Assembly (NCBI GenBank): GCA_030549175.1
Contig: JAUKUA010000001.1
Coordinates: 3,286,001-3,350,000 of the forward strand
Source of the DNA: Lasiosphaeris hirsuta
Taxonomy: Eukaryota; Ascomycota; Sordariomycetes; Sordariales; Lasiosphaeriaceae
DNA: 64,000 nucleotides
Direction: 5' to 3'
Positions 11,194-22,155 of this stretch are shown here, piece by piece. The notes below the pieces were generated by a model that did no database searches, had not been told where the DNA came from, and saw only the letters and a list, made by a program, of their open reading frames with translations. Each line of letters opens with the position of its first letter. Position 1 is the first letter of the stretch. The position numbers and the translations under genes are program-made.

Positions 11194-13549
11194 TTAATAG
11201 ATTGGCCGGCTCTCCTCCCACCGACGGTGCACCTTGTTCTCCGTCACCTCGAGTGTGGGCCGAGACTCGGTCACCTCCTCCCCCCTGACGTCCGGCCCCC
11301 ATGAGACGCGGGTACTCTTGCGCTGGCGCGCAGATCCCTCAGTAATGCCTGACCTGCTGGGTCCTATCCATTCCCAGGCCCTGCCGACTTCGCCGTTGCG
11401 ACCCTCGCGCTGGCCCGTGCGCACGTTGCTGTTCTGTTCGACAACGGCGCGCACGCGCTGCCAAAGCCGGTCGCGGTCCGAAAGTCGGTGCATAGATCGC
11501 AGCACATCATCGCGGAGGTTTGGAAGGAAGAGGAATGCGTCGTCATCCCCATCTTCGAACGCGAGTTCCTTTTGGTTGGCCAGCCGCTCTAAAACCTCGT
11601 CCACCAGACTCGGAACTTTTGCCGACAGGGCGCGGTTGGTAAGATAGCGGCTCCGCCCGTAGAGAATCGATAGCACAGAGAAAATTAGTCCACCAATGCT
11701 GAGTCGATGTCGAGCCAGTCCGAGTTTGAGGGAACGCTGGACCGCGCAGGTGTACGAAAGGCGAGCGAGAGAGGTGGACGATAGTCTGATGGTAGGAAAA
11801 CCAGGGGCACCTCCGGTTCTGTGGGTTCGGCGATGGGTCTGGTTAGTCAATAGTCAGAATTGGTGTGCAAACTTGCGCATAAAATAGAGTCATTGGGGGG
11901 AGGGGGGGGGGGGGAGGGGGAACTCGCGCATCCTGCAAAAGAAATACGGAAACAGTGTCGACTTACTCTTCAGCAGGAGACTCTTCCTCTTGTACTTGAA
12001 CCTCCTCTCGGGCTTTGACCTCTCCTATTGCCGCCACCCAGAGCTCATCAAACTCATCCGCTGCCATTCTCTTGCTTCGCTTCTGATTGAGAATCTCCTT
12101 GAGCTCCTGCTCCTCGACGGCAGGGCTGTCCAAAGGTTCAGCCTCAGGCTCAGCCGGCTCACCACACTCAAACTTGGCCCTCCGATCTCGTAGCTCCTCC
12201 ACTGCCTTGTCAGCGACGGCTTGAACCCGGCGGACCTTCTCGCCATCGGGCTCGCAGGTTGGCGGGAGAGGAATAAGGCCGCCCAAGGAAAGAGGATGTA
12301 GCTTGAGAATAAAGTCGGGTTCGCAGCGGACGGTAAAGTCTTCGTAACAGTACGCATGAGGAGGGCAAGGCTCGCATTGCGGCTCCACAAAGGGGATAAC
12401 AGCATCGGGTACTTGGATGGTTTCGAGACCGAATCTCGAGGTAAACTTTCTAGCCCACTTGGGTATCTGGATATCTGCGGGTATGAGCTGGGTTGCCTCC
12501 CGACCAAGCCCACAGTATCCAACTGCAACCTTTTCTTGTCTATACCAAGCTGCGTATGCGCCCAAGAGGGTGATTACAAGAACCCATATGGGCGTCGATA
12601 AGCCGGTTCCACGACTAGCGGGTCGAGGCTTCCTGCGAGCAAGGGCCAATTCGGGGTTGGCATGTTTAGCTTGGTCGAGCGCCAGCTGTTCCTCCGGAGT
12701 AAACTCCTCTCCCGGTTCGATGCTTATTGGCTTGGACTCGGGTGTTCTTGTCCTCGAGCGCCTGTCTAAAGGCACCTCAAAAGATCGAGAAACGGCCGTG
12801 ACGGAATCATCGTCGCTCTCGTTGTAGGATGGGCCGTCCGTCCGTCTACGGCCGGCAGATGGCGTCCTGTTGAGCTTGATGGAATCCATCCCTGTCGTCT
12901 TCCGGCGGTTGCTGGGTGTCTTGATGGCCGCAGGTGGGGAGCTTCCGCTCTGGAAAGGGTTGTCGTTGCTGAAGACTCCCTCAGTCTCGGGTGTTTTCTT
13001 GAAAAAACTCTCTTCCTCGGGCGGCTCGAGTTTCGGTGCTGGCGTCGTTCGGCGACCCCTCCTTGCTGATCGCGCCTCGTTGTCAGGCGCCGTATCGGTG
13101 TCGGAGGCAGGCGCAAGTTGGGCACTCGCAGATCGCGACTGCCTCTTGCGTGGGCTCTCTCGCAGCGGCGCACTCGGCATCGCGTGGGTTGCGTCCGGGT
13201 CTTCTGAGTCGTGCTTCACCACCCGGGTGCTCTTTCTGGGTGAGCGGGCACGGGCGGCAGATGGAGGTGGTGGCATGAAGTCTTCGGTAGAAAAGTCGGT
13301 GCTTGTCGTGCTCTGAGAGTCGGCATTGGTGATGCCCATGCTACTTCTTTTGGCGCGGGCGCGGGCAGCCAGGTACTTCTTTGACTCGGGGACGACAAAA
13401 TCGTTGAATAAGTCAATGAGTTGGGGCTTCTTGGCCGTGCCGGGGTACTGAACGTTATGGGTGACGAGGATGGAGCGCAAGCGTGGGACCGTCAGCGCCC
13501 AGGGATCGAAGCCCTCTTGGAGGTAGTCGATATTCTCGGAGTCCGACAT
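11194..13549 (-). CDS. src1: Inner nuclear membrane protein Src1/Man1 (HeH/LEM-like, MSC domain)
   Basis: Two exons, 13549-11967 and 11818-11194, give 735 residues. At the N-terminus, residues about 15-50 (DPWALTVPRLRSILVTHN, KKPQLIDLFNDF) form a helix-extension-helix DNA-binding fold. Then come SPRK-type basic patches and Ser-rich disorder. A first membrane segment lies at about 315-337 (IWVLVITLLGAYAAWY), followed by a lumenal Cys-containing stretch (PQCEPCPPHAYCYEDFTVRC) and a second membrane segment at about 570-587 (IGGLIFSVLSILYG). The C-terminal Man1-Src1 domain includes FLPNLRDDVLR. Known: Src1/Heh1 tethers chromatin, telomeres and rDNA at the inner nuclear membrane. The acceptor chosen (cccacag before AACCGG) is the only nearby one that keeps the conserved frame; the earlier AG at the CTAAC site leads to a stop. 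The intron is long (148 nt) and holds a G/C tract. Confidence 0.88.
11819..11966 (-). other. Long intron of the Src1-type gene with a homopolymer tract
   Basis: Donor gtaagt at 11966, branch-like gactaacc, acceptor cccacag ending at 11819. On the + strand 11895-11920 is nearly pure G (on the transcript, a C tract). It is more than twice as long as the other introns here. Confidence 0.75.
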
Positions 13550-14512
13550 GTTGACAGCGACGAGAGTGCTTTTGCGACTAGGCCGACAGGTGTTGGAAGG
13601 GGAGGTTTATTTGGCTGCAGCGAACAATGAAGGCGGCACAAATCTCAACCGCAGTTTGGTGCGACGGGACAGGCTGTCTCGGGCGACTTCAAAGCTTATC
13701 AGCAGCGAAACGACACTCCTTTTGGTTTCTGGTCGGGGACGCTAATCAGCGCATGCAAGCTGCTGCACCCCTCAAACAGGGCAGGCTTTCTCGTGCGATT
13801 GAACCAGACGGCCTACTCCGACCCGAGATGATGATGCGGACCAAACGACGACGACGAAGGGACGAGATTGTGTCCTTGACGGGGTGGGATTCCACAGTGT
13901 TGATATTGCGGTGGATAACAACTCTAGCCGAAAACTAATGACGAAAGCAGGCCTGGGCTGGTTGTCGGTGGCAACCTCCAGCATTTTGGGGAAATTTACG
14001 CCTAAAGAAATCATGTGTCCTAACCACATGAGGCGCAGAACTCGTCACTCGCCACACTTTGTAGGGAAGGGGCTTTTTGCTGGTACTTGTGTGTGGCGAA
14101 ATTTTGAGCATCCATAGTCTGCATGCTTCAACAAAGCTCTCACAGGCAACACCTCATATTTTATGTTTGTATTCGGGAGTGAGCAGCATATATGAATATT
14201 TTAAACTAGCTAGGTTGCCTCAGTAGGCTTCTTTTGCTCATACCCCCCGTCTTCACCTTTTTTTCTGTAATTTGTTTTCTTTTTCCCCCTCCTCCCTGTC
14301 GCATGTTTCAATCTCAATCTCAACCCGCAAAGCGCCAAAGCTCAAAACTAGTTACCGGAAATGACTGATCGTTGCAGTACTTGTCGAAGTGTCTCGATTT
14401 AAATGCCATATCTCAAAGCGCCTCAATAGTGTACAAGAGAGAAAAACCCTGCCGCAAGTATTTTGTAGCCAAAATCTTCCTAGTAGCCAGCCCATCATGG
14501 ATCTTCAGGAGA
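13550..14512. other. Region between the Src1-type gene and the small heat-shock gene
   Basis: Contains the Src1 promoter on the minus strand and the 3' end of the heat-shock gene. The open frames at 13548-14117 and 14372-14751 show no domain. Around 14150-14300 the sequence is AT- and T-rich. No gene is seen. Confidence 0.5.
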
Positions 14513-15736
14513 TCACTCGATATCAACCTTCTTCACCTCCGTCCATTCCTTCTCCACTTTGGGCACAACCACAACAAGAACTCCATCCTCCATCTTGGCT
14601 GAGATGTGATCGCCGTCAACCTCGTCCTTGTTCTCATTCCCCTCCGCCGGCGGCAGCTGGATCTTGCGCTCGAACAGGCCAACCCTGCGCTCGCTCGACA
14701 GCATGCCGCTCAGGAACTCCTCGTCGCCAGGCCGGTGTACCACACCGCTAACCGTCAATGTCGACTGGTCCGCATCCCAGTGGACACCAATGTCTTCTTT
14801 CTTGGCACCCGGCACGGCGATATGCAGCGTCCAACCGTTGCGCGTGCTGAATATATCGACGGGCGGTGTGAAGGTCTGCTCAGCGGCGCCCTCGCCGTCG
14901 TTGTTCCTGGCCCCCTGCGCCTGCGCCTTCGCACGTTCAACATACTCGCGCACGCGCTGGGCATACGGGTGATGGGCAAACGCAGTCATCATCCCGTTGA
15001 AGTCGAGCGGGCCGCCAGTGCCGCTAAAGGGGCCAAATGGGCCAAAGGGCGGCGGTCCGTGGTGCGGGTGCCCATGGCCGTGGCCGTGGCCACCCCGTCC
15101 GCGACCTCCGAAGAATTGTCGGCCGCACCCTCCACGGCCGCGCCCTCGTCGGCTCGAGGGCTCGGCGCAGGGAACCTCCTCGGGCGGGTCGGGGTGCTCG
15201 CCCGCCTCGTCGTTGGCGTCGCGCATCGTGGCGTCGGGGCTCTTGGCCGTGGCAGCGGCAGCCTTCTCGGGATCCTTCTCCTTTTCCGCCATCATCTCAG
15301 CCTCAGCAATAGCTGCGGCCGTCGTAATATCGTAGAGGTCCTCGTCGCCGCAAGAGCCATCGTCATCACTGCCGTGGCGTCCACGACGGCCGTGTCCGTG
15401 TCCGTGACGCCCATGGCTGCGGCTATGGCCGTGGCCGTGCTCATAGTGCCGTCCCGGACCGCCTGGGCCAAAAGGCCATCCCCCACGACCACGGCCACGG
15501 CCGCCGGCCGCCCAGGGACCAAACCCTTCAGGGCCGAAGGGGAGGCCCTGGAAACCGGCCTGCGGGCGGGTGTGGTCGACACCGAAGCCGGGGGCGGCCG
15601 CATGGTTCGTGTTGGGATCGAAAGATTGGATGAAGTCCCAAAAGCCTCGAGGCGGGCCGGGGGGGCCGGGGGGGCCAGAGTGGCCGGGGGGGCCTTGGTA
15701 CGGAGGAGGGCTGGGGAAGTTGTTGTTCCACGCCAT
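14513..15736 (-). CDS. Small heat-shock protein (Hsp20/alpha-crystallin) with long Gly/His/Arg-rich arm
   Basis: A single exon of 407 residues. The C-terminal third (about 290-407) is an alpha-crystallin domain: VDIFSTRNGWTLHIAVPGAK, DIGVHWDADQSTLTVSGVV, then a loop with SSERRVGLFERKIQLP and the closing DGVLVVVVPKVEKE. The first 280 residues are unusual: a Pro/Gly collagen-like start (YQGPPGHSGPPGPPGPP), RGRGRGG motifs, GHGHGH runs and an acidic Ala/Glu segment. Known: small heat-shock proteins form oligomers and hold unfolded proteins without ATP, and fungal Hsp30 types are strongly heat induced. Inferred: the arm could drive condensation or bind metal or RNA. Heat-shock and stress elements lie upstream. 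The antisense frame at 14606-15760 is a GC-rich shadow. Confidence 0.9.
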   Translation of the reverse strand: MAWNNNFPSPPPYQGPPGHSGPPGPPGPPRGFWDFIQSFDPNTNHAAAPGFGVDHTRPQAGFQGLPFGPEGFGPWAAGGRGRGRGGWPFGPGGPGRHYEHGHGHSRSHGRHGHGHGRRGRHGSDDDGSCGDEDLYDITTAAAIAEAEMMAEKEKDPEKAAAATAKSPDATMRDANDEAGEHPDPPEEVPCAEPSSRRGRGRGGCGRQFFGGRGRGGHGHGHGHPHHGPPPFGPFGPFSGTGGPLDFNGMMTAFAHHPYAQRVREYVERAKAQAQGARNNDGEGAAEQTFTPPVDIFSTRNGWTLHIAVPGAKKEDIGVHWDADQSTLTVSGVVHRPGDEEFLSGMLSSERRVGLFERKIQLPPAEGNENKDEVDGDHISAKMEDGVLVVVVPKVEKEWTEVKKVDIE

Positions 15737-15859
15737 GATTGCTTATGTGCTATTGGGTGATGGTGGCGACGTATTAGGTTTGTTGTGGTGTGTAAATGCG
15801 TATGAGGTTGTTGGCTGGGCAATGTTGAATTGAGGGTTGGAGATGATGAGGAAGAGGTA

Positions 15860-15881
15860 TGAAAGCAACGTTCAGGAACTT
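15860..15881 (-). promoter_or_regulatory. Heat-shock element upstream of the Hsp20 gene
   Basis: Reading tGAAa-gcaac-gTTCa-gGAAc on the + strand, three GAA/TTC modules sit in exact 5-bp register with one gap module, about 125-145 bases before the ATG. A TATAAG-like box lies next to it at about 15888 on the minus strand. This matches an Hsf1 gap-type site, though the TATA order is unusual. Confidence 0.6.
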
Positions 15882-15992
15882 GGCCTTATATCTACATGGA
15901 GGTGCGTGCTCCGGTCTACGATGGCGTAGGCCAATCCACTCAGGCAAACAAGAGAGTACGTAGAGTTCTCAGCCCTCACCTCGGTCCCGTCG

Positions 15993-16039
15993 AGGGGGGC
16001 TCACACAAGGGGAACACACATTTGGGCGACAAGGAGGGG
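15993..16039 (-). promoter_or_regulatory. Cluster of three STRE-like AGGGG sites
   Basis: AGGGG occurs at 15993-15997, 16008-16012 and 16035-16039, that is CCCCT on the heat-shock gene's strand, 257-303 bases before its ATG. Msn2/Seb1-type stress factors bind this pentamer. Chance occurrence is possible, but three copies in 47 bases next to a heat-shock gene is suggestive. Confidence 0.45.
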
Positions 16040-16948
16040 CGAATGATAGCCGCTGATTACGACGCCCGCTCTTTCCCCGCGAGTGGGCTGGCCAGGACAT
16101 GCCACCCTCCTGTTTGGACGCGTCAAAAACATGAGACGAAAATGACACGCTTCAATCGCACAATTGAGCAAACAGTCATCGCATCAGAAAATAGCTAGCG
16201 AAAGCGAGGTGGGACAAAGAGAATGAGTCTCGAACCTGGGGTCCTCGATATGCGTCACCGCAATGCAACTCGCCACGCGTTCATGGTGGGATGGAATTGG
16301 GTCCACGCGGCATCGGGCACACCCCAAGAGTCTGATAGGCTGGCTTGGCATCGGGTTGGTTGGTACCCAGCAGTCAAGAAGGCGCCGGCCGGTGCCCCGA
16401 CTTCACCGAGCCCCGACCCTCTCGGGCATTGCCCGACAGTGGCGACGACCTCGGATCCGAGTGTCCGTTTTTTTTTGTTTTGGGGGGGGGGGGGAGGGAG
16501 GTGTTTAATCAGCAAGCTGAACTACTCCAATCCTATAACTACTGGCAGGAGAGACGGTTTACGGTACAGTTTCATACTTATGGAATGCTTGTCTGCAGCC
16601 ATGCCACCAAATCTTCTTCAAATGGGATATCGACTTCAACAGCCATTACTTTTACAGAATCTGTGGGTCACGCAATACAAACATGTACCAAATTAGGTCG
16701 GGAATGGTATATAAAACCGAGTCTACACAATTGGCATGTAGCGAGTGCCATCTCGCCGTTGAACCCGCTCCTCGCCTTCAGTGCCTTGCCAAGCACACAT
16801 GCACCCGTTATCACAGCTACGACTCCGTAATGCCCTCACCGGCCCACAAGGCTAGTATAACATCAAAATCCGAAAACCCTCCCACCCATAATATCATTCA
16901 TTCTACATTCAAAATCATCCTTCATCGACCCATTTCGGGTCCTTCTTT

Positions 16949-19102
16949 CTAGCTTGGCCCAAAATCCGTCCCCGTCTCCCTCAGCTCGAGCCTCTTCTCC
17001 GCCTCGTCTGCGCGCCGATTCGCCTCTGCTACCTCCTTTTGCAGCTGCTTAATATACTCGATCGCCAACTCCACCGTGCTAGCCTTGCTATTCGGCGCGC
17101 CTCCGGCCTTCTCTTTTTCTTTCTCCCTCTCTCTTTCCCGCCTCTCGCTTTCCCCTTCGCTTCCAGCAGGCTGTCTTGGGAGAAGCGTAGCAATTTCTTG
17201 GAGCGCTGAGTTGATTCGGTTACGGCGACCCTGCTCTGCAATTTTGTGCGATGTCCGCTTTGACGTCAGATTTGTCGAAAGCTCGCTTGGATAAGAAACG
17301 CCGGGGACCGTGTTACCCTCCAGGATCCGCTGATAATTGGACTTCGTCGCGAGAAGGTGGGACGCCGTGTCCTCGGCAGCCATTCCTCCTGGTAGCAATG
17401 GTTTGATGCTGGGCGAGATTTTCGGTCGCAAAGCAGGTGACACTTGAACCGAGCTCACGCTTGCACGCTTCTTGCTCCCCCTCGGCATCAGCAACGGTGT
17501 TTTCCGAGCATTAGAGGTGGGCCCGGGAGCCAACTGTGGACTTTGACTTGCTGAAGCGGTCGTGGCCGGTCTCGTAAGAACTGGGGATGGAAGAGGTGCG
17601 AGGCCCGGCGTTTTTACTAGGCTACTTTCCTGTACCAGCTGCTCAGGGACAGGGGGGATTCTGGGTGTGAGGCTGGCTCTCGAGAAGTTGGCAGACTCCG
17701 GAAGCTCAAATGTTTCAATGTGCTCAGTATCGACTGGCTCTTGACTCCCGGCCCTGGCCGAGGAATTACGGTTGTTGGGTGAGCTCAGCTTCATTAACGA
17801 TGCAGGTGTCGCGGGCGATGGCACCCCAGGGCGCCCCGTCTGAGGAGCGTTGGACGTGTTGCTGCTCTGTGGCGTGATGCAAGGCGATGGCTTTGCAGAC
17901 CGGGATTTCGGTATTGGCGGTGGAGGCATTTCGACGGGCGCGATATCTGTAAGTGCTTCAGGGGAGACTGATCCATTTTCAGAATCCGTTATCCCTGCTG
18001 TAGATGAGCCCGATGTTTGAGCTAAGGCCGAGGCTTGTTGCTGACGGGAGTCCTGATTATGTTCGGCACTTTCGACGAGTTCGCTCAAGACTTGGGCATT
18101 CAAGATTGGCGTGGTTGCAGGTTTCCTGCGCAGTGGTTTAGAAATCGGGGACTGTTTGACTCCAGATTTACTTCTCGGCTTAACAATGCTCTTCCGGGCT
18201 TTCTTCGCTGTCTCACCCAGAGCGGGATTCGGTAGGCGGGACGTGGTTTCGAGGTCCATCTCCACCGGTGAGCTTGCGGTCAATGTGCTGTGCCTCTGAT
18301 CAAAGACGGCGAGAGAGTCATTTTGTGCGTGGAGCGCCGGCGACGTCAGGGGACTAAAGTAGGCCCCTGGAACAGTAAATTGGGTATCAACAGAGAAATG
18401 GGTCTCGAGCGGCGTCACTGCTGGCGACACCAAAGGGGTGAAGGACATCTACGCGCAGGTTAGCGTCTCTTCTACGCACCGAGGACCCGAGACCTCACGC
18501 ACATCCTGCTGGTCTTTCGGCCTCTGGTAACGATAGTCCACTGCACGTTGCTGCTGTTGGCGGTCGATAGGGCTAGGCTGGGCATAGTACTGGTTGGCAC
18601 CAGCCGAGATGTCTAGGCTCTGTGGTGTCGGGGGTACCATGTGATTCTGCTGGCCTGTGAAGAACACAGCATGCTGCTCCTCCAACTGGCGTTGCTGATG
18701 CTGAAGTTTCTGCTGCTGAAGGAACTGAATTTGGGCATCGATGCTGTTGACAATGGCTTCGCTGGGAGTGGGAGGCGGCATCATTGTCGCCGGAATGGTC
18801 TGGTAAGACGTCGCACTAGTCATGGCCGGCATATGATGTTGGGCCGTGGGATCTGCACGTGAGAGGACAATAGGTGTGTCAGTACCACTCATGGGGGTGT
18901 CGAGCTGCTCGCGGGACGAAGACTGCAGCATGTGTCCGCTGCCCGGGGTTTGGAAATCTTGATAGTCATAATTTAGACTGTCGGTCAGGTTGGCCATGCT
19001 GTTCATGTCCAGAAACTGCTGGAAATCATCGTCGGCCGAGTGCATCGGGTGATCGGAGACGTTCCATGATGATGAGTCCATCATGGCCATAACGCCCACC
19101 AA
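16949..19102 (-). CDS. nuc-1: bHLH transcription factor, NUC-1/Pho4/PalcA type
   Basis: Two exons, 19102-18503 and 18448-16949, give about 699 residues over a 54-nt intron (gtgcgt...gctaac...gtag). Residues about 595-677 form a basic helix-loop-helix domain. The basic part, TSHKIAEQGRRNRIN, has the His, Glu and Arg spacing that reads CACGTG. The loop is long and very charged (Glu/Arg/Lys repeats), then KASTVELAIEYIKQLQKEV forms helix 2. The rest is Ser/Pro/Gln-rich with a Gln block near 105-125. Known: NUC-1 and Pho4 switch on phosphatases and phosphate transporters when phosphate is low, held in check by a cyclin-CDK pair. Inferred: phosphate control. Start is uncertain among Met codons at 19102, 19087 and nearby. 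The ATG at the start of exon 2 could also head a shorter form. Confidence 0.82.
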
Positions 19103-22100
19103 GCCAGAATAGGAGGTGGTTCCAGCGGCGTCTCAACGCCCTGAACTTGTGGCTAGCCCTGTGTTCTTCTTTCCCTGGGGCTCTTGTTCCAATATTGTTC
19201 CAATAATCCCAGAGGAAGCCTTTCCGGCCTATTGTTGCACGACGACGGCTCGAACCCGACGCCGGACGACACCCGAGGCAGTAGCGGGTAAATGCGGACG
19301 GCTGTCGCTTTATGTCGTTTTACGCTTGGGTGTCCTTCATGTGGGCCTGCGGGGTTGGGTTTTCACCGGCGGTCGCTTGATGTCATCGGTGTCGGATCGA
19401 TGAGCGGTGCCGTCGGGGGGGCAAGTCCTTGGTAGATGGGCAGAGGGAATGAACGTAGACGGCGGCGCAGCCAGTTGATGGAAGCTTGGGGCAGATAAAT
19501 CTGGGTCGAGTCAGGGTTGCGGCTCCAGGACGAATAAGTCGCAAAAGCAGGTCGCAAAAGCAGCTGCGAGCAGCGGGTGGGGGTGGCAGAGATTGAAATG
19601 GGGGATTCATTGAAAGTGAGTGGTCAGTGCGCTGGTGGGCTGCCGTGATGTGCTGCGCTGCTGCAGAACATCACCAAGGCTGCCAGGGTCTGGCTCGAGT
19701 CCAATCCATCCAGAATCCACCCTCAATCGCCCGAGGCGACACGCACCCCGCTATTGGATGGGTTGCCTGTCTTCTCGAAATTCCGTGCCTGTGCTCCTGT
19801 TGCGGCCCAAAAGCCCGGGTTTTAGATGTGTAATCGATACCTCAAGCTCCTTGTCACACCCACGCGCGGCTTGAAGTCGGACAAGCTTTGTGTGTCTCAA
19901 CGTTCGAGGTTCAAGCCAGAGTGGCGGCAAGCGTCTAGCAATGGAAGGCGGAATTGCAAATTTTCTCGCTAAAAAATACGGAAGCCGCGCCGGGCAAGAC
20001 TCCCCAGGAGGCCAATTCAGCTACTCGGGGCTGCTTCAACTGCTATTGGACACCAATTACACGTGTACCGCTGGGCTCGGTGCTTCTCCACCGAGCACCA
20101 CGAGACCCCACATGTCTTGGCCATTCTTACTAGTACTAAGTGGGGGAATCCATTCCTACATAACCCCGCGCTCTCCCTAGTGTATGGAGCTGATTTTGTG
20201 GAGAGGACATACAGATCAGGCAGAGGAGAAGCTCACGACTCAAACCCTCGATTATCATCGCTTGTTGACATACATCCCTTCAATAATGGGAGGAGATACT
20301 AATCCATGTCAGCTCGCCAAGTCCCTTCAGTCAGAACATTGGAGGCAAAACCAGTTGATCCCGGCAAGCCTCGAGTGCCGCACCCAGATATCCATCACAC
20401 AGCCATCGCAGGGCGCCACGCGCTAACAGAAATCGGCAAGGCGCCATCTTCTTTCGTTGACCGAAGCCAGTTCCTACGATGCACCCAGAGCCCTTTTTTG
20501 GGTCTGTGGCTGTGGTCGTGGGGAACCACAACAGGTCGCTTTGACCATTGCGTGGGGATCATTAATCTCAGTCAGGAAGGGCCGCCCAGCCATTGTGCCA
20601 CGGAGGATGAAGGCGGGTAGACCATCTACCTAGGTATGCGTATATAAACCGGGTAGGAGCAAAGTAACTATCACCTCCCCTCTCCTGCTTGTGGCAAGGT
20701 CCTCCTCCGCCTACGAAAAGAGAGTTTGGACCGAGCGGCTCGGTGATGTCGACGTAGTAGTTGAGATGATACACCGTGAGCAGAAATCTAGGTCGAGTGT
20801 ATTGTGGCTGGGGCATAGTGGTCGACCTCCAACCGCGTATCCCCTGATGATCAGGTAGTTTCGTGTTTGAGAGTATCCCCCGTTGACATTTCTGATGAAT
20901 ACTTCAAAGGGAAGGAAGTCCGGGCTAGCGGCGTCCCGCCCTATTCCTGGCCGGCCGTGTGGCATCCTCCTACAGCGTAGCTGTTTCGCCGCGCCATATG
21001 TCATCCAAGTGACCCCAGGTATGGCCATGTAGGAACCTAAACTGGACACCGACGTCTTCAAGTTGGCTGACAACACAGCCAAGGAACTGACACTGAAAGT
21101 TACTGAACAAGGACACATAGCAATCATAGTCAACAGCCTCCGTATTTCCCCGGCCCCCCTGCCAGGAGCAGAAAAGTGGAAGGGGCCTGCTACCTAAATA
21201 GGGTACCTTACATGCAAGGGCGGCTGCAACTGCGTGGACTGTGACTGCCGGCGCCGTGTGGGCGCCAACCAGAAAGACAGGAAACCTGCAGCGTCCGCCC
21301 ACTCTCTCGCTACCCCAATGGACCCGACTTGGCCATGTCAGTATCCCAACGAGTATCGAAGGCCAACTCCTTCTCCTGCCACTCGACCCCCAATATGTAA
21401 TATCAATTACGGCACCAAACAAGAGGACCAACAAGGTCACAACGCACAGGCCTCACCGCCGCGTGGGCGTGCCAGCAACTGCCGCGGTGGTCTCGAGGCT
21501 GTGTTGTGGGGATGCGTGGTATAGACGGCCTAGACCGGATCATCAACAGAAACAAGAAAAGAGAAGATTAGACCTGTCCCAGGTCGCCGCTACGCAATGC
21601 CTGTGTGCCAATAGAAACAAACAAACAAACAGCAGCATGTATGTACAGAAAAGAAAAGACAGTTGTGATACATATCCACAGATTGACGAAGCAAGTAGCA
21701 TCCGTACCGAGACGCAGAATTGCCTTGTCTCCTAGCTGGCTGGAATAAGCCAGGCTGGGGCCCCGGACCGGTGGTATGTTGGGAATGAGGCGCGTATATG
21801 TCAGAGAAAGTGATAGACATGGTCGGTGCGAGAAAATATGTGGAATTTTTGTGAAAGACGAACCCGCCTTATTTCTTTTCCACAATTCCAAAATCTACTA
21901 CACATGTCTATGTCGTAAGTGTATGTGGGCGGGACGGCGCAAGCCGGGATTGTTGTAGCAAGGCTAAAGAGGCGTAAACTCCAGAAACTCTCTCGGGCAT
22001 GGGTATAAAGGGCGTGGAATCAGGGCTCGCCGTGGCCGTCATGAGCAACATTGGTCGTAAGAGCGTTCGTGGCGGAAAAGAGGGGGCATCTATGAGGACA

Positions 22101-22155
22101 AACAGGAACCCTACGAGGGGCCCAAGAGAAGCGGACACAAGGCTTGCAGAGCTCA
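19103..22155. other. 3-kb region between the bHLH and kelch-like genes
   Basis: Upstream of the bHLH gene the sequence is mixed, with many short antisense frames. No conserved protein was found in the frames at 20568-21440 or 21241-21891. A palindromic CTACCTAGGTA and TATATAAA sit at about 20625-20648 without a gene following. Beyond 21500 lies the kelch gene's 3' region. Confidence 0.45.

Larger units (their letters stand above)
15737..16948. other. Promoter of the small heat-shock gene and 3' region of the bHLH gene
   Basis: The first 300 bases hold the heat-shock and STRE-like sites listed separately. From 16200 to 16290 a tRNA-like fragment is seen on the minus strand. A T8 run and a G tract lie at 16469-16496. 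A TATATAAAA at about 16709 on the + strand has no gene behind it. No coding gene is recognised. Confidence 0.5.

Noticed and set aside
14606..15760. A 384-codon + strand frame antisense to the small heat-shock gene
   Set aside because: It mirrors the low-complexity GC-rich coding strand, has Arg/Gly/Ala/Val bias and no domain; the minus frame has a clear crystallin domain.
16700..16730. TATATAAAA on the + strand as a promoter
   Set aside because: No + strand gene follows; the site lies in the 3' flank of the bHLH gene.
19240..19275. GGGTTCGAGCC on the minus strand as a tRNA T-arm
   Set aside because: The second stem pair is G-G and no cloverleaf can be drawn.
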